DNA from: Paraburkholderia haematera
Lineage (GTDB): Bacteria; Pseudomonadota; Gammaproteobacteria; Burkholderiales; Burkholderiaceae
Reading direction: 5' to 3'
Length of the DNA stretch: 64,000 nucleotides
Assembly: GCF_905220975.1 (NCBI RefSeq)
Contig: NZ_CAJNBK010000010.1
Span: 62,001 to 126,000, forward strand
This document shows positions 17,520 through 25,985 of this stretch, one piece after another. Position 1 is the stretch's first letter, and every line of letters begins with the position of its first letter. The notes below the pieces were generated by a model. That model was not told the origin of the DNA, did no database searches, and worked only from the letters and a program-made list of their open reading frames with translations. A program made the translations under genes and the position numbers.

Positions 17520-17873
17520 TCAACCGATACTGCGGTTGCCGAAAATAAGCGCGGACAGCAGCCACGAAACGATGCTGTACAGAATCGAGCCGAAGAACGC
17601 CGACCAGAAACCCGACACTTCGAATCCCTTCAGCAGCGACGCGCACAGCCAGAAGCACAGCGCATTGACCACCAGAATGAAAAGTCCGAGCGTGACGATC
17701 GTGACGGGCAGCGTCAGCAGGATCAGCACCGGTCGCAGAATCGTGTTGATCAACCCGAGCACCACCGCGACGATCAAGGCGGTGCCAAAACTGCGGATAT
17801 GAATCGACGGTACGAGGTAGGTGATGATCAGAAGCGCAAGCGCGTTGATCAGCCAGGTCAGCAGCACGGTCAT
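17520..17873 (-). CDS. Small four-helix membrane protein of the phage-holin-IV-like family
   Basis: A 117-residue protein made almost entirely of four hydrophobic segments (about residues 4-22, 30-50, 55-78 and 88-110), with the conserved-looking NTILRPVLILLTLPVTIVTLG. This matches the widespread 'phage holin family/membrane protein of superfamily IV' in bacterial genomes, which is usually not phage-borne. ATG 17873 has AGGAG upstream; the longer reading to 17924 has none. It lies between ahcY and metF in what looks like one transcript. Function is unknown, and a lysis role should not be assumed. Confidence 0.8.
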   Translation of the reverse strand: MTVLLTWLINALALLIITYLVPSIHIRSFGTALIVAVVLGLINTILRPVLILLTLPVTIVTLGLFILVVNALCFWLCASLLKGFEVSGFWSAFFGSILYSIVSWLLSALIFGNRSIG

Positions 17874-18033
17874 GTAGAGCTCCTTTAAGGCAGGATGTCC
17901 GGTTGAACGGAACGAGGCGGGCATGGCGAACAGGGCTGCGCCTTACGCGCCGCCCTGTCGTCAAACTGTCATGCTTTAACCGCCCGCGTGCTTGATGCTA
18001 CGTAAATGCGGTTACTTGGAAGCGGCTAACTGC

Positions 18034-19455
18034 TTAGTAGCGGTAGTGGTTCGGCTTGAACGGACCGTTCTTGTCGACGCTGATATAGCTCGCCTGATAG
18101 TCCGACAGCACCGTCAGTTCCGCACCGATACGACCCAGATGCAGACGCGCGACCTTTTCATCAAGGTGCTTCGGCAGCACGTAGACCTTGTTTTCGTACT
18201 TGTCGCCGTGAACGAACAGCTCGATCTGCGCGATCGTCTGGTTCGTGAACGATGCCGACATCACGAACGACGGATGACCCGTCGCGCAACCCAGATTCAC
18301 CAGGCGGCCTTCAGCCAGCAGGATCACGCGCTTGCCGTCCGGGAAAATGATGTGGTCGACTTGCGGCTTGATGTTTTCCCACTCGTACTGGCGCGTCGAG
18401 GCAACGTCGATCTCCGAATCGAAGTGACCGATGTTGCAGACAATCGCGTTGTTGCGCATGGCAGCCATATGATCGTGGCCGATCACGTGGAAATTGCCCG
18501 TTGCCGTGACGAAAATGTCGGCCTTGTCGGCGGCATATTCCATCGTCACCACGCGATAGCCTTCCATTGCCGCTTGCAGTGCGCAGATCGGATCGATTTC
18601 CGTGACCCACACCGTGGCGCCCAGACCGCGCAGCGATTGTGCGCAACCCTTGCCCACGTCGCCGTAACCGGCCACGACCGCGATCTTGCCCGCGATCATC
18701 ACGTCGGTTGCACGCTTGATACCGTCAACCAGCGATTCGCGGCAGCCATACAGGTTGTCGAATTTCGACTTCGTGACCGAATCGTTCACGTTGATGGCCG
18801 GGAACGGCAGGCGCCCTTCCTTTTCCATCTGGTACAGACGATGCACGCCGGTCGTGGTTTCTTCGGTCACACCCTTGATGTGCGCGAGACGCGTGGAGTA
18901 CCACACCGGATCGGCGTCGAGATGCTTGGCGATCGACTTGTACAACGCGACTTCTTCTTCGTTTTCCGGCTTCGAGATTACCGAACGATCTTTCTCGGCC
19001 TTCGAGCCGAGGATCAGCAGCAACGTGGCGTCACCGCCGTCGTCGAGGATCATGTTGGCGAATTCGCCATTCGGCCATTCGAAAATGCGGTGCGAGAACT
19101 CCCAGTATTCGTCGAGCGATTCGCCCTTGAATGCGAACACCGGCACGCCGCCTTGCGCGATCGCGGCGGCTGCATGGTCCTGCGTCGAGAAAATATTGCA
19201 CGATGCCCAGCGAACGTCCGCGCCGAGTGCCGTCAAGGTTTCGATCAGCACGCCGGTTTGAATCGTCATGTGCAGCGAACCCGCGATGCGCGCGCCCTTC
19301 AGCGGCTGCGAGCTCTTGTATTCCTCGCGCGTCTGCATGAGGCCGGGCATTTCGGTTTCAGCGATATTGAGTTCCTTGCGGCCCCAGGCTGCAAGCGACA
19401 TATCGGCGACGAGGAAATCCTGCTTGGAATTTGAATCGAGAACTGCGGCGTTCAT
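18034..19455 (-). CDS. ahcY: S-adenosylhomocysteine hydrolase
   Basis: A 473-residue cytosolic enzyme that splits S-adenosylhomocysteine into adenosine and homocysteine, relieving product inhibition of methyltransferases. It has DFLVADMSLAAWGRKE at the N-terminus, the NAD-binding GYGDVGKGCAQSLRGLGA, and the C-terminal end PFKPNHYRY, the classical SAHH terminus that closes the NAD site of the partner subunit. ATG 19455 was preferred to the adjacent in-frame GTG 19458, since AGGAGG sits at the right distance. An SAH riboswitch precedes it. Confidence 0.97.
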   Translation of the reverse strand: MNAAVLDSNSKQDFLVADMSLAAWGRKELNIAETEMPGLMQTREEYKSSQPLKGARIAGSLHMTIQTGVLIETLTALGADVRWASCNIFSTQDHAAAAIAQGGVPVFAFKGESLDEYWEFSHRIFEWPNGEFANMILDDGGDATLLLILGSKAEKDRSVISKPENEEEVALYKSIAKHLDADPVWYSTRLAHIKGVTEETTTGVHRLYQMEKEGRLPFPAINVNDSVTKSKFDNLYGCRESLVDGIKRATDVMIAGKIAVVAGYGDVGKGCAQSLRGLGATVWVTEIDPICALQAAMEGYRVVTMEYAADKADIFVTATGNFHVIGHDHMAAMRNNAIVCNIGHFDSEIDVASTRQYEWENIKPQVDHIIFPDGKRVILLAEGRLVNLGCATGHPSFVMSASFTNQTIAQIELFVHGDKYENKVYVLPKHLDEKVARLHLGRIGAELTVLSDYQASYISVDKNGPFKPNHYRY

Positions 19456-19491
19456 CACGCCCTCCTTTCTAAGAAATTGACTAGAAATTTG

Positions 19492-19620
19492 ACGTGAGCG
19501 CGGTTCGATGCGGTGGATAGGGAAGCGCTATGCGCATCCTGTCCCTCCGATTGAAGCCTCCGAGCCTGGCGGGCGGCCGGCGAATGCTGATTCGCGGTAC
19601 CCGTCGCAACGCTCCTCGAA
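19492..19620 (-). promoter_or_regulatory. SAH riboswitch upstream of ahcY
   Basis: Read on the minus strand, the leader has TTCGAGGAGCGTTGCGAC, then CCAGGCTCGGA, and later CCGCGCTCACGTC. TTCGAG pairs with CTCGGA (helix P1), and GAGCG in the first strand can pair with CGCTC in the last segment (the pseudoknot). These are the hallmark segments of the SAH riboswitch class known from Burkholderia and Ralstonia ahcY leaders, where SAH binding turns expression on. The last element ends about 37 bases before the ATG. Confidence 0.88.
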
Positions 19621-19631
19621 GACGAACGGCG

Positions 19632-19637
19632 ATTGTA
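19632..19637 (-). promoter_or_regulatory. Extended -10 promoter of the SAH-riboswitch operon
   Basis: The minus strand reads TTTGCTACAAT: a TACAAT -10 hexamer with the upstream TGC of an extended -10. It lies just upstream of riboswitch helix P1. No good -35 is visible at 17 bases, which is compatible with an extended -10 promoter. Confidence 0.45.
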
Positions 19638-19679
19638 GCAAATCGAGATGGCTTCGGGGTGTGGATCGGGAGGGTGTTG

Positions 19680-19729
19680 CGTGGGGGGCGGGTGAGCGTG
19701 GGTGCGTGCGGGTGAGTGCGGGTGCGTTA
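19680..19729. repeat. GGGTG-rich tandem repeat after the glycosyltransferase stop
   Basis: An imperfect G/T-rich repeat (GGGTGAGCGTGGGTGCGTGC followed by GGGTGAGTGCGGGTGCG) on the plus strand, unit about 14 bases. It starts directly downstream of the minus-strand glycosyltransferase stop codon. Multiple G-triplets make a G-quadruplex possible on the plus strand. Confidence 0.6.
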
Positions 19730-20518
19730 TTAAGCGGCCTGATTCGGGCGAGCAGACGCGACAACGACGCTTGCCCTGCGCAATTGCTCGATACCCGCGC
19801 GCGCGGTGTCGAGGAACTGCCTTGAAAACCGGAACGCTTCGGCTAGGTCGGTGGGATCCGGTGTCTGAAAGCCAAGTGCGATGCGGAAATAGCGTTCGGC
19901 GTGAATGCCCGCGTGATAGTGCATGCGTACGCGCTTCGCGTCGTCCAGACGACGGTTGCTGAAAATGTCGCGCAACGCCCACGAAAACGCGCCGTCTTCG
20001 CCGCCGATGCGGCGGAATGCATCATCCATCGGAAAGCCGCCGAGGGCGGCATACACCGCGCGGCGGATGATCAGGCTGCTCGGCACCGTATTGCTGAGCG
20101 TGACGGCGTGCTTACTGAAGTCGGGATGGCCGGTGAGCTCGACCGGAAAATCCGTGTAGTCGACGTCGAGCCGCACGGACGCTTCGTTCGGGTTCTGCGC
20201 GAGAAATGCGCTCGCGGCGGCTAGCGCGCCGGGCAGGTACTCGTCGTCGGCGTCGAGAAAGGCGAGCAGACCGTGAGCCGCATGCATCGCGCCCCAGTTA
20301 CGCGCCCGAGCCGGGCCGCCGTTGCAGGGCATCTGCAGCAGGCACACGCGAGGGTCGAGACGCCCGTAATGTGCGACCAGGTCTGGGGAGGCATCGGTCG
20401 AGCCGTCGTCTACCACCATGATCTGCGCGGCTTCCGGCTGAATCAGGCAACTTTGAAGTGCACGGGCGAGCGTTGTCGCGCCGTTGTAGCAGGGAATGAT
20501 GATCGAGATGGGCGTCAT
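19730..20518 (-). CDS. Family 2 glycosyltransferase
   Basis: A 262-residue GT-A fold enzyme. ISIIIPCYNGATTLARALQS opens the nucleotide-binding half; IMVVDDGSTDASPDLV and the metal-binding DxD-type LLAFLDADDEYLPGAL follow. It would transfer a sugar from an NDP-sugar to an unknown acceptor. ATG 20518 (MTPISIIIP) was chosen because GT2 domains start here; a longer reading to 20662 adds unrelated sequence. It is a single gene, divergent from a LysR regulator. Confidence 0.85.
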   Translation of the reverse strand: MTPISIIIPCYNGATTLARALQSCLIQPEAAQIMVVDDGSTDASPDLVAHYGRLDPRVCLLQMPCNGGPARARNWGAMHAAHGLLAFLDADDEYLPGALAAASAFLAQNPNEASVRLDVDYTDFPVELTGHPDFSKHAVTLSNTVPSSLIIRRAVYAALGGFPMDDAFRRIGGEDGAFSWALRDIFSNRRLDDAKRVRMHYHAGIHAERYFRIALGFQTPDPTDLAEAFRFSRQFLDTARAGIEQLRRASVVVASARPNQAA

Positions 20519-20720
20519 GGACTGAAACAGGCTCTGCGGGCCGAACGAAAGAGAACCGTCGATGTTATCCGGCTTTCGGCGGCGTCCATCCTGGAAAGGC
20601 TGGAGAAGCGCCGTGCGCGACCGCGCCGAACAACGCGCTGCGCACGAACGGCGCAGATACAAAGTGCGTCATCCGCTTCAACCGCAACATAAATACGATG
20701 ACTTACAATCGCCCAATTCA

Positions 20721-20733
20721 TTCCAAATTGGAA
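20721..20733. promoter_or_regulatory. T-N11-A LysR-type box
   Basis: TTCCAAATTGGAA is a perfect 6+1+6 inverted repeat fitting the T-N11-A rule of LysR-type operators. It lies 17 bases before the GTG of the adjacent LysR gene, in the spacer shared with the divergent glycosyltransferase gene. Autoregulation is the likely use. Confidence 0.6.
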
Positions 20734-20750
20734 TTCTGGAGCCGGACATC

Positions 20751-21710
20751 GTGGAACTACGTGCGCTGCGGTATTTCGTCGAAGTGGTCCGTCAGCAGAG
20801 CTTCACTGTCGCGGCCGAGCAGATGTTCGTCACGCAGCCGACCATCAGCAAGATGGTCAAGTCGCTGGAAGACGAAATCGGCTCGCCGCTGCTGTTGCGC
20901 GACGGGCGCCAGATGGTGCTGACCGACGCCGGCCGGATCGTCTACCAGCGCGGTCAGGACGTGCTGGCGGCGCACGCGCAATTGCAGGCCGAACTGAACG
21001 ATCTCGACACCCTCGGTCGCGGCGAGCTGACCATCGGCATTCCGCCGATGGGCGGCTCGCTGTTCACGCCCGCCATTGCCGCCTTCCGCCAACGCTACCC
21101 GAAAATCGAACTGAAGCTCTTCGAGCAGGGTTCGCGCGCGATCGAAGCCGCGCTGATTCATGGCGAGCTGGAGTTAGGTGGCGTGCTTCAACCGGTCGAT
21201 CCGGAAAATATCGAAGTGCTGCCGATGACGAGGCAATTGCTGTGGCTGGTCGCGCGCAGCGGCTCGCGCTGGGATGACCTGCACGAAGTGCCGCTCGCCG
21301 AACTCGCCAACGAGCCGTTCGTGTTCTACGGTGAGAGCCTCGCGCTCAACGATGTCGTGCTGAATGCGTGCCGCGCTGCTGGCTTTGCGCCGACCATCGT
21401 CGGGCGCAGCGGGCACTGGGATTTCATGGCGGCGCTGGTGCTGGCCGGTGTCGGCATCGCGCTGTTGCCGGCGCCCTACTGCCGAAGGCTCGACGCGTCG
21501 CAGTTCACCTGCCGCCCGGTCGTGGAGCCGGAGATTCCGTGGGAAATGGCGATTGGCTGGCGCCGCAACGGGTATCTGTCGCACGCGGCGCGCGCGTGGC
21601 TGGAGGTGGCGCGCGAAACGCTGCCTGGCCAGGCCGGCGACGACTTCATGCTGGGACCGGGCATCGGTGTGAACGGCATCACGGCGCCTGTTAAGACATC
21701 GAAGCCGTAA
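20751..21710 (+). CDS. LysR-type transcriptional regulator
   Basis: A 319-residue LTTR. The N-terminal winged helix-turn-helix (LRALRYFVEVVRQQSFTVAA, then QPTISKMVKSLEDEIGSPLL) covers about residues 3-60. The effector domain starts near GELTIGIPPMGGSLF and includes ALVLAGVGIALLPAPYCRRL. The GTG 20751 start has TGGAG upstream and yields the standard N-terminus; earlier codons belong to untranslated DNA. It resembles the CynR/CysB-like small-effector group only broadly; the target is not known. The stop codon is followed at once by a 15-bp tandem repeat. Confidence 0.88.
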   Translation: MELRALRYFVEVVRQQSFTVAAEQMFVTQPTISKMVKSLEDEIGSPLLLRDGRQMVLTDAGRIVYQRGQDVLAAHAQLQAELNDLDTLGRGELTIGIPPMGGSLFTPAIAAFRQRYPKIELKLFEQGSRAIEAALIHGELELGGVLQPVDPENIEVLPMTRQLLWLVARSGSRWDDLHEVPLAELANEPFVFYGESLALNDVVLNACRAAGFAPTIVGRSGHWDFMAALVLAGVGIALLPAPYCRRLDASQFTCRPVVEPEIPWEMAIGWRRNGYLSHAARAWLEVARETLPGQAGDDFMLGPGIGVNGITAPVKTSKP

Positions 21711-21815
21711 ATGCGGCTCCCGCGAACGCGGGTTACTGCAAACGCGATCACCGCAAATGTGGCCGCCGCAAATGCGGCCACCGCCAACGCGGCCGCCGCA
21801 AATGCGGCCAGCCAA
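21711..21815. repeat. 15-bp tandem repeat directly after the LysR stop codon
   Basis: About six imperfect units of the type GCCGCCGCAAATGCG run from just after the TAA. The period is 15 bases, so any reading frame is kept; in the LysR frame it would read as repeats of five residues (VTANA, ITANV, AAANA, ATANA, AAANA). It sits between the LysR stop and the convergent terminator. Confidence 0.7.
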
Positions 21816-21822
21816 ATGACAA

Positions 21823-21857
21823 CATGCCGCCCGGCGCAGACCGGGCGGCATGTTTTT
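21823..21857 (+). terminator. Terminator between the convergent LysR and OmpA-family genes
   Basis: A perfect 12-bp stem (CATGCCGCCCGG / CCGGGCGGCATG) around a 6-base loop is followed by TTTTT on the plus strand. It is a textbook intrinsic terminator for the LysR transcript, and the stem could also slow the opposing transcript. Confidence 0.9.
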
Positions 21858-21908
21858 CATTCAGGCTCACCTCAACGGCTTACCTCGGACGCCCACCGAG
21901 CGTCGTCA

Positions 21909-23669
21909 TTACTGTTGCGTGACAAACTCGATGCGGCGGTTGGCAAAGCGGCCACTCGCCGTGTCGTTGCTCGCAACCGGACGCGCGTCGCCGTAACCTT
22001 GCGCGACGAGCGAATCCGCCGGCACGCCCGTCTTCACGAGATACGCGCGAACCGCTTCGGCGCGCCTCTTCGAGAGTTCCAGATTGGCTTGTGCGCCGCC
22101 GACATTGTCCGAATAACCGGCCACTTCGAGCTTGGGTGTCTTGCCGTTGCGGGCGCAGGCATGCAGCACTTGCGCCGACTGGTTCAGATCGGCCATCGCC
22201 GAGACGGGCACGCGGGCGCTGGCGCTCATAAAATTGATGACCTGCAGGTTCAGCACCTTGACCACGTCCGCTGTCGCGCACGAGCTATCCGGCGCGAGCA
22301 GGCCCTTGATCGCACCGCGGAAGTTCTCCGTTGCGCTGGCAACCGCCTGTTCAACGTTGAACGAACCGATCTGATACGACGCGCCGAACAGCGACTTCAG
22401 TTTATCGAGCCAGCCGAGCTTCGCGTTTGCGGCGCTACCGCTCAATTCGATGCGCGCGCCGTCCACCTTCACCTCCGCGCCCGGCAATGCCAGCAACGGC
22501 AGCAGGCCGTCCAGACGAGCGAGCCAGTCGGCCGGCTTCGTGTCCTGGTCCACCGTCACGTTCGCGACGAAATGCTCAGCACCGAAGCGTTTGGTCAGCG
22601 CATCGATCAGTTGAGTCTTCTCGGCGTCGCTGCCGACCGTTGCGGTGAGCGTCGGCTTGCCGGCGGCGTCGACCGTGAAGCTGAGCTGGCTGTCTTTGGC
22701 AGGCGCGGGTGCAGCGGCGGGTTGCTGCGCTTCGCTGGCGGCGCTTGCCGCGACGGCGTTGGCGGCTGCCGTCGAAGCCGCGGCGTCGCTCGCCGCGGGC
22801 GTTGCGACCGCGGCGAGCGAGGCTTCAGCCGGTGCGGACGCGGGCTGCACCGTCGCCGCGGCTTCCGCGCTACTGCGCTCGCTGCTTTGCGCGCCTCGTT
22901 GCTCGTTACTGCAACCGCGCAGGAACAGGAAAGCCAGCACGGCAGCAATCGCCGCGAGCAGCCACCACAGCCACTTGCGCGGACGGCGCTCTTCGCGCAC
23001 CACAGCGTCGACAGGCACGCGAATGCTTGCCATCGCCTCGACCGCCGGCTTGGCAGCAGGCGTCGGATGGTCGATGTGCGCCGAGACCGCCTTCAGTTGC
23101 GACAGAATATTGCCGGTGAACGCGCCGAGTGTGCTCAGCCCAAGGCCGCCCATCAAACGGTCGTTCAGGTAAGGCGCAATCGCCGGCAGTTGATGGCCCA
23201 GCAGTGTCGGCAGTTGGCCGACATTGCCCTGGCCTTCGAGAAAATGCCGCTTCAGCAGACCCAGCAGCGTTGCGCCGACGATGCCCGTCATGGCGTGCGT
23301 CGCATGCGCCGGCACACCGGTTTGGGTGGCGACTTCGTCGCTGAGCGTATCGACGCGGCGATCGAGCACGCGCTCGAGCAAGTGGCGCCCCGCACCTTCC
23401 AGCTGGCTCACGCCGGTGGTGCTGCCGAGCAGTTGCGGCAACTGCTCGGCGATGTGGCCGTTCACCTCGGGTGAAATGATCGCGGTGAACAGCGAACGCG
23501 CGCCGTCGAGCGTTGCGCCCTTCTGCATCAGGCCGGCGACGAGCGCCGGGCCGGTTGTTGCAAGCACCTTCTGGGTCGCGTCTGGCGGCAGCCCGAAGCG
23601 GGCCGCCAGCTGTCGCACGACACCGTCCGTCAACGCGGACTGAATCAGCTGAATCACATTGATACTCAT
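21909..23669 (-). CDS. DUF937 / OmpA C-terminal domain hybrid protein
   Basis: A 586-residue protein in three parts. Residues about 1-190 resemble DUF937 (VRQLAARFGLPPDATQKVLA, AATLLG-type Gly-rich helices). Residues about 232-251 form one membrane helix (WLWWLLAAIAAVLAFLFLRG) followed by an Ala/Ser/Pro-rich linker and BON-like beta stretches. The last 110 residues are an OmpA-type peptidoglycan-binding domain (LEVAGYSDNVGGAQANLELS, RRAEAVRAYLVKTGVP, NRRIEF). It is probably anchored in the inner membrane with the OmpA domain in the periplasm holding the cell wall. ATG 23669 has AAGGAAG upstream. The role of the DUF937 part is unknown. Confidence 0.85.
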   Translation of the reverse strand: MSINVIQLIQSALTDGVVRQLAARFGLPPDATQKVLATTGPALVAGLMQKGATLDGARSLFTAIISPEVNGHIAEQLPQLLGSTTGVSQLEGAGRHLLERVLDRRVDTLSDEVATQTGVPAHATHAMTGIVGATLLGLLKRHFLEGQGNVGQLPTLLGHQLPAIAPYLNDRLMGGLGLSTLGAFTGNILSQLKAVSAHIDHPTPAAKPAVEAMASIRVPVDAVVREERRPRKWLWWLLAAIAAVLAFLFLRGCSNEQRGAQSSERSSAEAAATVQPASAPAEASLAAVATPAASDAAASTAAANAVAASAASEAQQPAAAPAPAKDSQLSFTVDAAGKPTLTATVGSDAEKTQLIDALTKRFGAEHFVANVTVDQDTKPADWLARLDGLLPLLALPGAEVKVDGARIELSGSAANAKLGWLDKLKSLFGASYQIGSFNVEQAVASATENFRGAIKGLLAPDSSCATADVVKVLNLQVINFMSASARVPVSAMADLNQSAQVLHACARNGKTPKLEVAGYSDNVGGAQANLELSKRRAEAVRAYLVKTGVPADSLVAQGYGDARPVASNDTASGRFANRRIEFVTQQ

Positions 23670-24100
23670 CGCTTCGCTTCCTTGAGTTCCCGAACGCGCC
23701 ACCTGACGCGCTCTTTTTGGCGGCGCGATTATAGGGGCGTGGAAATCTCAAAAATGAATCGACAAGATTAATTACAAAAACCGCAATTCCATTTGAAAAT
23801 TCATATTTTATTTACGCAGCCTCACATTTGCATGCGGTTGATGCACTACACCGATGTAGTAGTTTGGCCAACACACCCTACAGCCATCCAAGAACCCGGT
23901 TGCAGGAAATTTCTGCAAATTCAATTTCCAACAAAAAATAATAGACCACCCAGTTTTTCAGCTATACCGTTAGTGAGATACATGATTGGAATTGGCTTCA
24001 CGAAAGTATCGTCACTATAAAAAATATGCGCTCGCCATAATGGAATTTTAATTTTATTAATTGGCCGTCCCCATTAGCGACCGAAACCGAGACATTCACA
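23670..24100. other. AT-rich intergenic region
   Basis: About 430 bases visibly richer in A and T than the surroundings, between the OmpA-family gene (minus) and the catalase-like gene (plus). It contains the inverted repeat TTGCAG-gaaattt-CTGCAA (23900-23918), a CTACACCGATGTAG inverted repeat near 23845, and a promoter-like pair described separately. No coding sequence is supported. The composition suggests an acquired or rapidly changing spacer with promoters for both neighbours. Confidence 0.55.
23992..24021 (+). promoter_or_regulatory. Possible promoter of the catalase-like gene
   Basis: TTGGCT (23992-23997) and TATAAA (24016-24021) are spaced by 18 bases, about 80 bases before ATG 24101. 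The match is four of six and five of six to the housekeeping consensus. Confidence 0.4.
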
Positions 24101-25174
24101 ATGAGCAACTATCTTAAATATGCCGACTCCCTCGAAGTCGCGCAAATGGATGAGGACGCTCTGAGCCATCAGATTGCCGAGTCGATGGCGCGAGTGGGCC
24201 ATGCCGTGTGCTCGCGGCACGGCCACGCCATGCGCAATGCCCATGCAAGAAGCCATGGAATATTGAAGGGCGAACTGGTGATAGATGGCCCTTTGCCGAC
24301 CCACCTGGCGCAAGGGCTCTTTTCTCAACCGGGCCGTTACCCCGTTGTCATCCGCCTCTCCAGCTCCCCCGGCGAAACTGGGCCGGACAGTCAACCGGCC
24401 GCGCGTGGATTCGCGATTAAGGTTCTGGGCGTTGCAGGCAACAAAGTCCTGCCCGACGACTCGGGTCATACACAAGATTTTTTGCTGGTGAACAGTCCGT
24501 CGATCGCCTTCGGCGATGTCCGTTCGTATCAGTGCATGCAGGACTTTCTGGAACGTGCGGAGCTCGATCCGGATGGCATGGCCGGCGCGGCGGCAAAACT
24601 GAAGCGCACGCCCGATCCCAAGCTTGAATCCATGCTGACCGAGGTGCAACACGCGAACAGCAACCACATTCTCGGTGAGACCTTTTATTCGATGGCTGCC
24701 GTGCGGTTCGGCGAATACGTCGCAAAAATAAGCGTGGCACCCGCATCAAACGAGGTTCGAGCGCTAACCGGCACGCCGGTCGACACGCTTCACCGTCCGT
24801 CCGCATTTCGCGACCTCGTCGTCGATTTCTTCCGCCAGCACGGGGCGGAATATGACCTTCGCGCGCAACTGTGTACCGATCTCGCCCACATGCCCATCGA
24901 AGACGCTGCTGTTGTCTGGGACGAAAAAAGCTCGCCCCAGCAAGTCATTGCGCGAATCGTCATCCCAAGACAGGAAGCCTATAGCCCGGCCCGGCAAGCA
25001 TACGGTGACGAGGTGCTCTCGTTCAGTCCGTGGCACGCGATCGAGGCCCATCGGCCTTTGGGCTCGATCATGCGGATCCGCAGAACGGTGTACGAGCAAT
25101 CCAGCCTGTTCCGCCACACGACGAATGGCGAGCCTCGCAGGGAGCCGGAAGACATATCGGAACTGCCTGACTAG
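24101..25174 (+). CDS. Catalase-fold haem protein (catalase family, short form)
   Basis: A 357-residue protein resembling the small catalase-related family rather than classical 480+ residue catalases. Visible catalase features: a His-containing N-terminal segment NAHARSHGILKGEL (candidate distal His), RYPVVIRLSSSPGE, ARGFAIKVLGV, TQDFLLVNSPSIAFGD, and a C-terminal MRIRRTVYEQSS that could supply the proximal Arg and Tyr. Such short forms often act as peroxidases or peroxygenases rather than true catalases. A weak GAGA precedes the ATG. It starts a set of three collinear genes ending in a DyP peroxidase, which suggests peroxide-linked oxidation. Confidence 0.78.
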   Translation: MSNYLKYADSLEVAQMDEDALSHQIAESMARVGHAVCSRHGHAMRNAHARSHGILKGELVIDGPLPTHLAQGLFSQPGRYPVVIRLSSSPGETGPDSQPAARGFAIKVLGVAGNKVLPDDSGHTQDFLLVNSPSIAFGDVRSYQCMQDFLERAELDPDGMAGAAAKLKRTPDPKLESMLTEVQHANSNHILGETFYSMAAVRFGEYVAKISVAPASNEVRALTGTPVDTLHRPSAFRDLVVDFFRQHGAEYDLRAQLCTDLAHMPIEDAAVVWDEKSSPQQVIARIVIPRQEAYSPARQAYGDEVLSFSPWHAIEAHRPLGSIMRIRRTVYEQSSLFRHTTNGEPRREPEDISELPD

Positions 25175-25258
25175 CAACGCTGTTAGCTGAACCCCACCCA
25201 ACGTAAAGCTTAACGATTGCCGACCCGTCTTCGGCTAATTTCTACTGCGAGAAATAGT

Positions 25259-25891
25259 ATGAACACCGCATCCATTGCTGCAAACCCAATCCAGGCCAAA
25301 CGCCGCACCCGGGAAGAAATTATTCAGGCTGTCGAAGAGGCGGTACCCGATGCCTCCGCGCAATCGAAAAAAGCGCTGATCGATGACCTGGTCGCGCAGG
25401 ACGCCGACGACACGGCCGTTGAAAATGGTTCGGCCGGCCGTGCCGGCCTGAAAAGCGGCAACGTCTCCGAACTCACCTCGATCATCACGCTGAAACCCGG
25501 TGGCGCCGCGCGTTTGCGCCGCATTTTCGCCATGGTGCGCGGAAATTTTTCCGGCGCGAACCGTGTCGCCACGTTGCACGATATGCGCTTCATTTTTCTG
25601 GAGAACGACACGAAATTGTTGTTTGCAACGACATACGACGGCGACTGGGACACTTACATCGGAGACTTCGCCACGAAGATCCCCGAATTGATGGACCTGC
25701 TTTTCGGTTCGGTGGAAGGCTGGCCCGGCATCAAGAGCCCTGACGTCAAGGATTTCATTATCTCGAAGCAGATCACTGCTGCGGGGTGGTATGTCGCCAA
25801 TCCCAAACAATCCGTCGTTGACGTAAAGCGCAACGCAAAGATTGCGGAAACGCTCGATACGTTCCTGGACGAATTTGGAAAGATCGCCTGA
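25259..25891 (+). CDS. Conserved protein of unknown function between two haem peroxidase genes
   Basis: A 210-residue soluble protein, no signal peptide or membrane helix. The N-terminal 60 residues are helical and charged (RRTREEIIQAVEEAVPDASA, KKALIDDLVAQDADD). The rest looks like a compact alpha/beta domain with LTSIITLKPGGAARLRRIF, RVATLHDMRFIFLENDTKLL, FATTYDGDWDTYIGDFAT and AAGWYVANPKQSVVDVKR. The family is not recognised with certainty. Its position between a catalase-fold gene and a DyP peroxidase gene, on the same strand and with gaps of 84 and 94 bases, suggests a partner or substrate-handling role. ATG 25259 has only a weak GAGA upstream. Confidence 0.75.
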   Translation: MNTASIAANPIQAKRRTREEIIQAVEEAVPDASAQSKKALIDDLVAQDADDTAVENGSAGRAGLKSGNVSELTSIITLKPGGAARLRRIFAMVRGNFSGANRVATLHDMRFIFLENDTKLLFATTYDGDWDTYIGDFATKIPELMDLLFGSVEGWPGIKSPDVKDFIISKQITAAGWYVANPKQSVVDVKRNAKIAETLDTFLDEFGKIA

Positions 25892-25935
25892 TCAGGCTGA
25901 CCAGGCTGACCAGGCTAAGCAGCCTGAGCAAGCAA
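25889..25935. repeat. 9-bp tandem repeat at a stop codon
   Basis: About five units of the form GACCAGGCT (GATCAGGCT, GACCAGGCT twice, AAGCAGCCT, GAGCAAGCA) begin at the stop codon of the unknown gene. The period of 9 keeps reading frame. It is short and imperfect. Confidence 0.55.
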
Positions 25936-25985
25936 TGCTAACGGCCGGCCTATAAATCCGCCGCGCGAGACCAGGGCTTCGGCTC

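Noticed and set aside
17520..17873. The holin-like membrane gene as evidence for a prophage
   Set aside because: No other phage gene, integrase or attachment site is near, and the gene lies inside a methyl-cycle operon.
21711..23474. A 587-codon open frame starting in the repeat after the LysR gene
   Set aside because: It is antisense to the DUF937-OmpA gene and passes through the intrinsic terminator at 21823-21857; the start is inside a tandem repeat.
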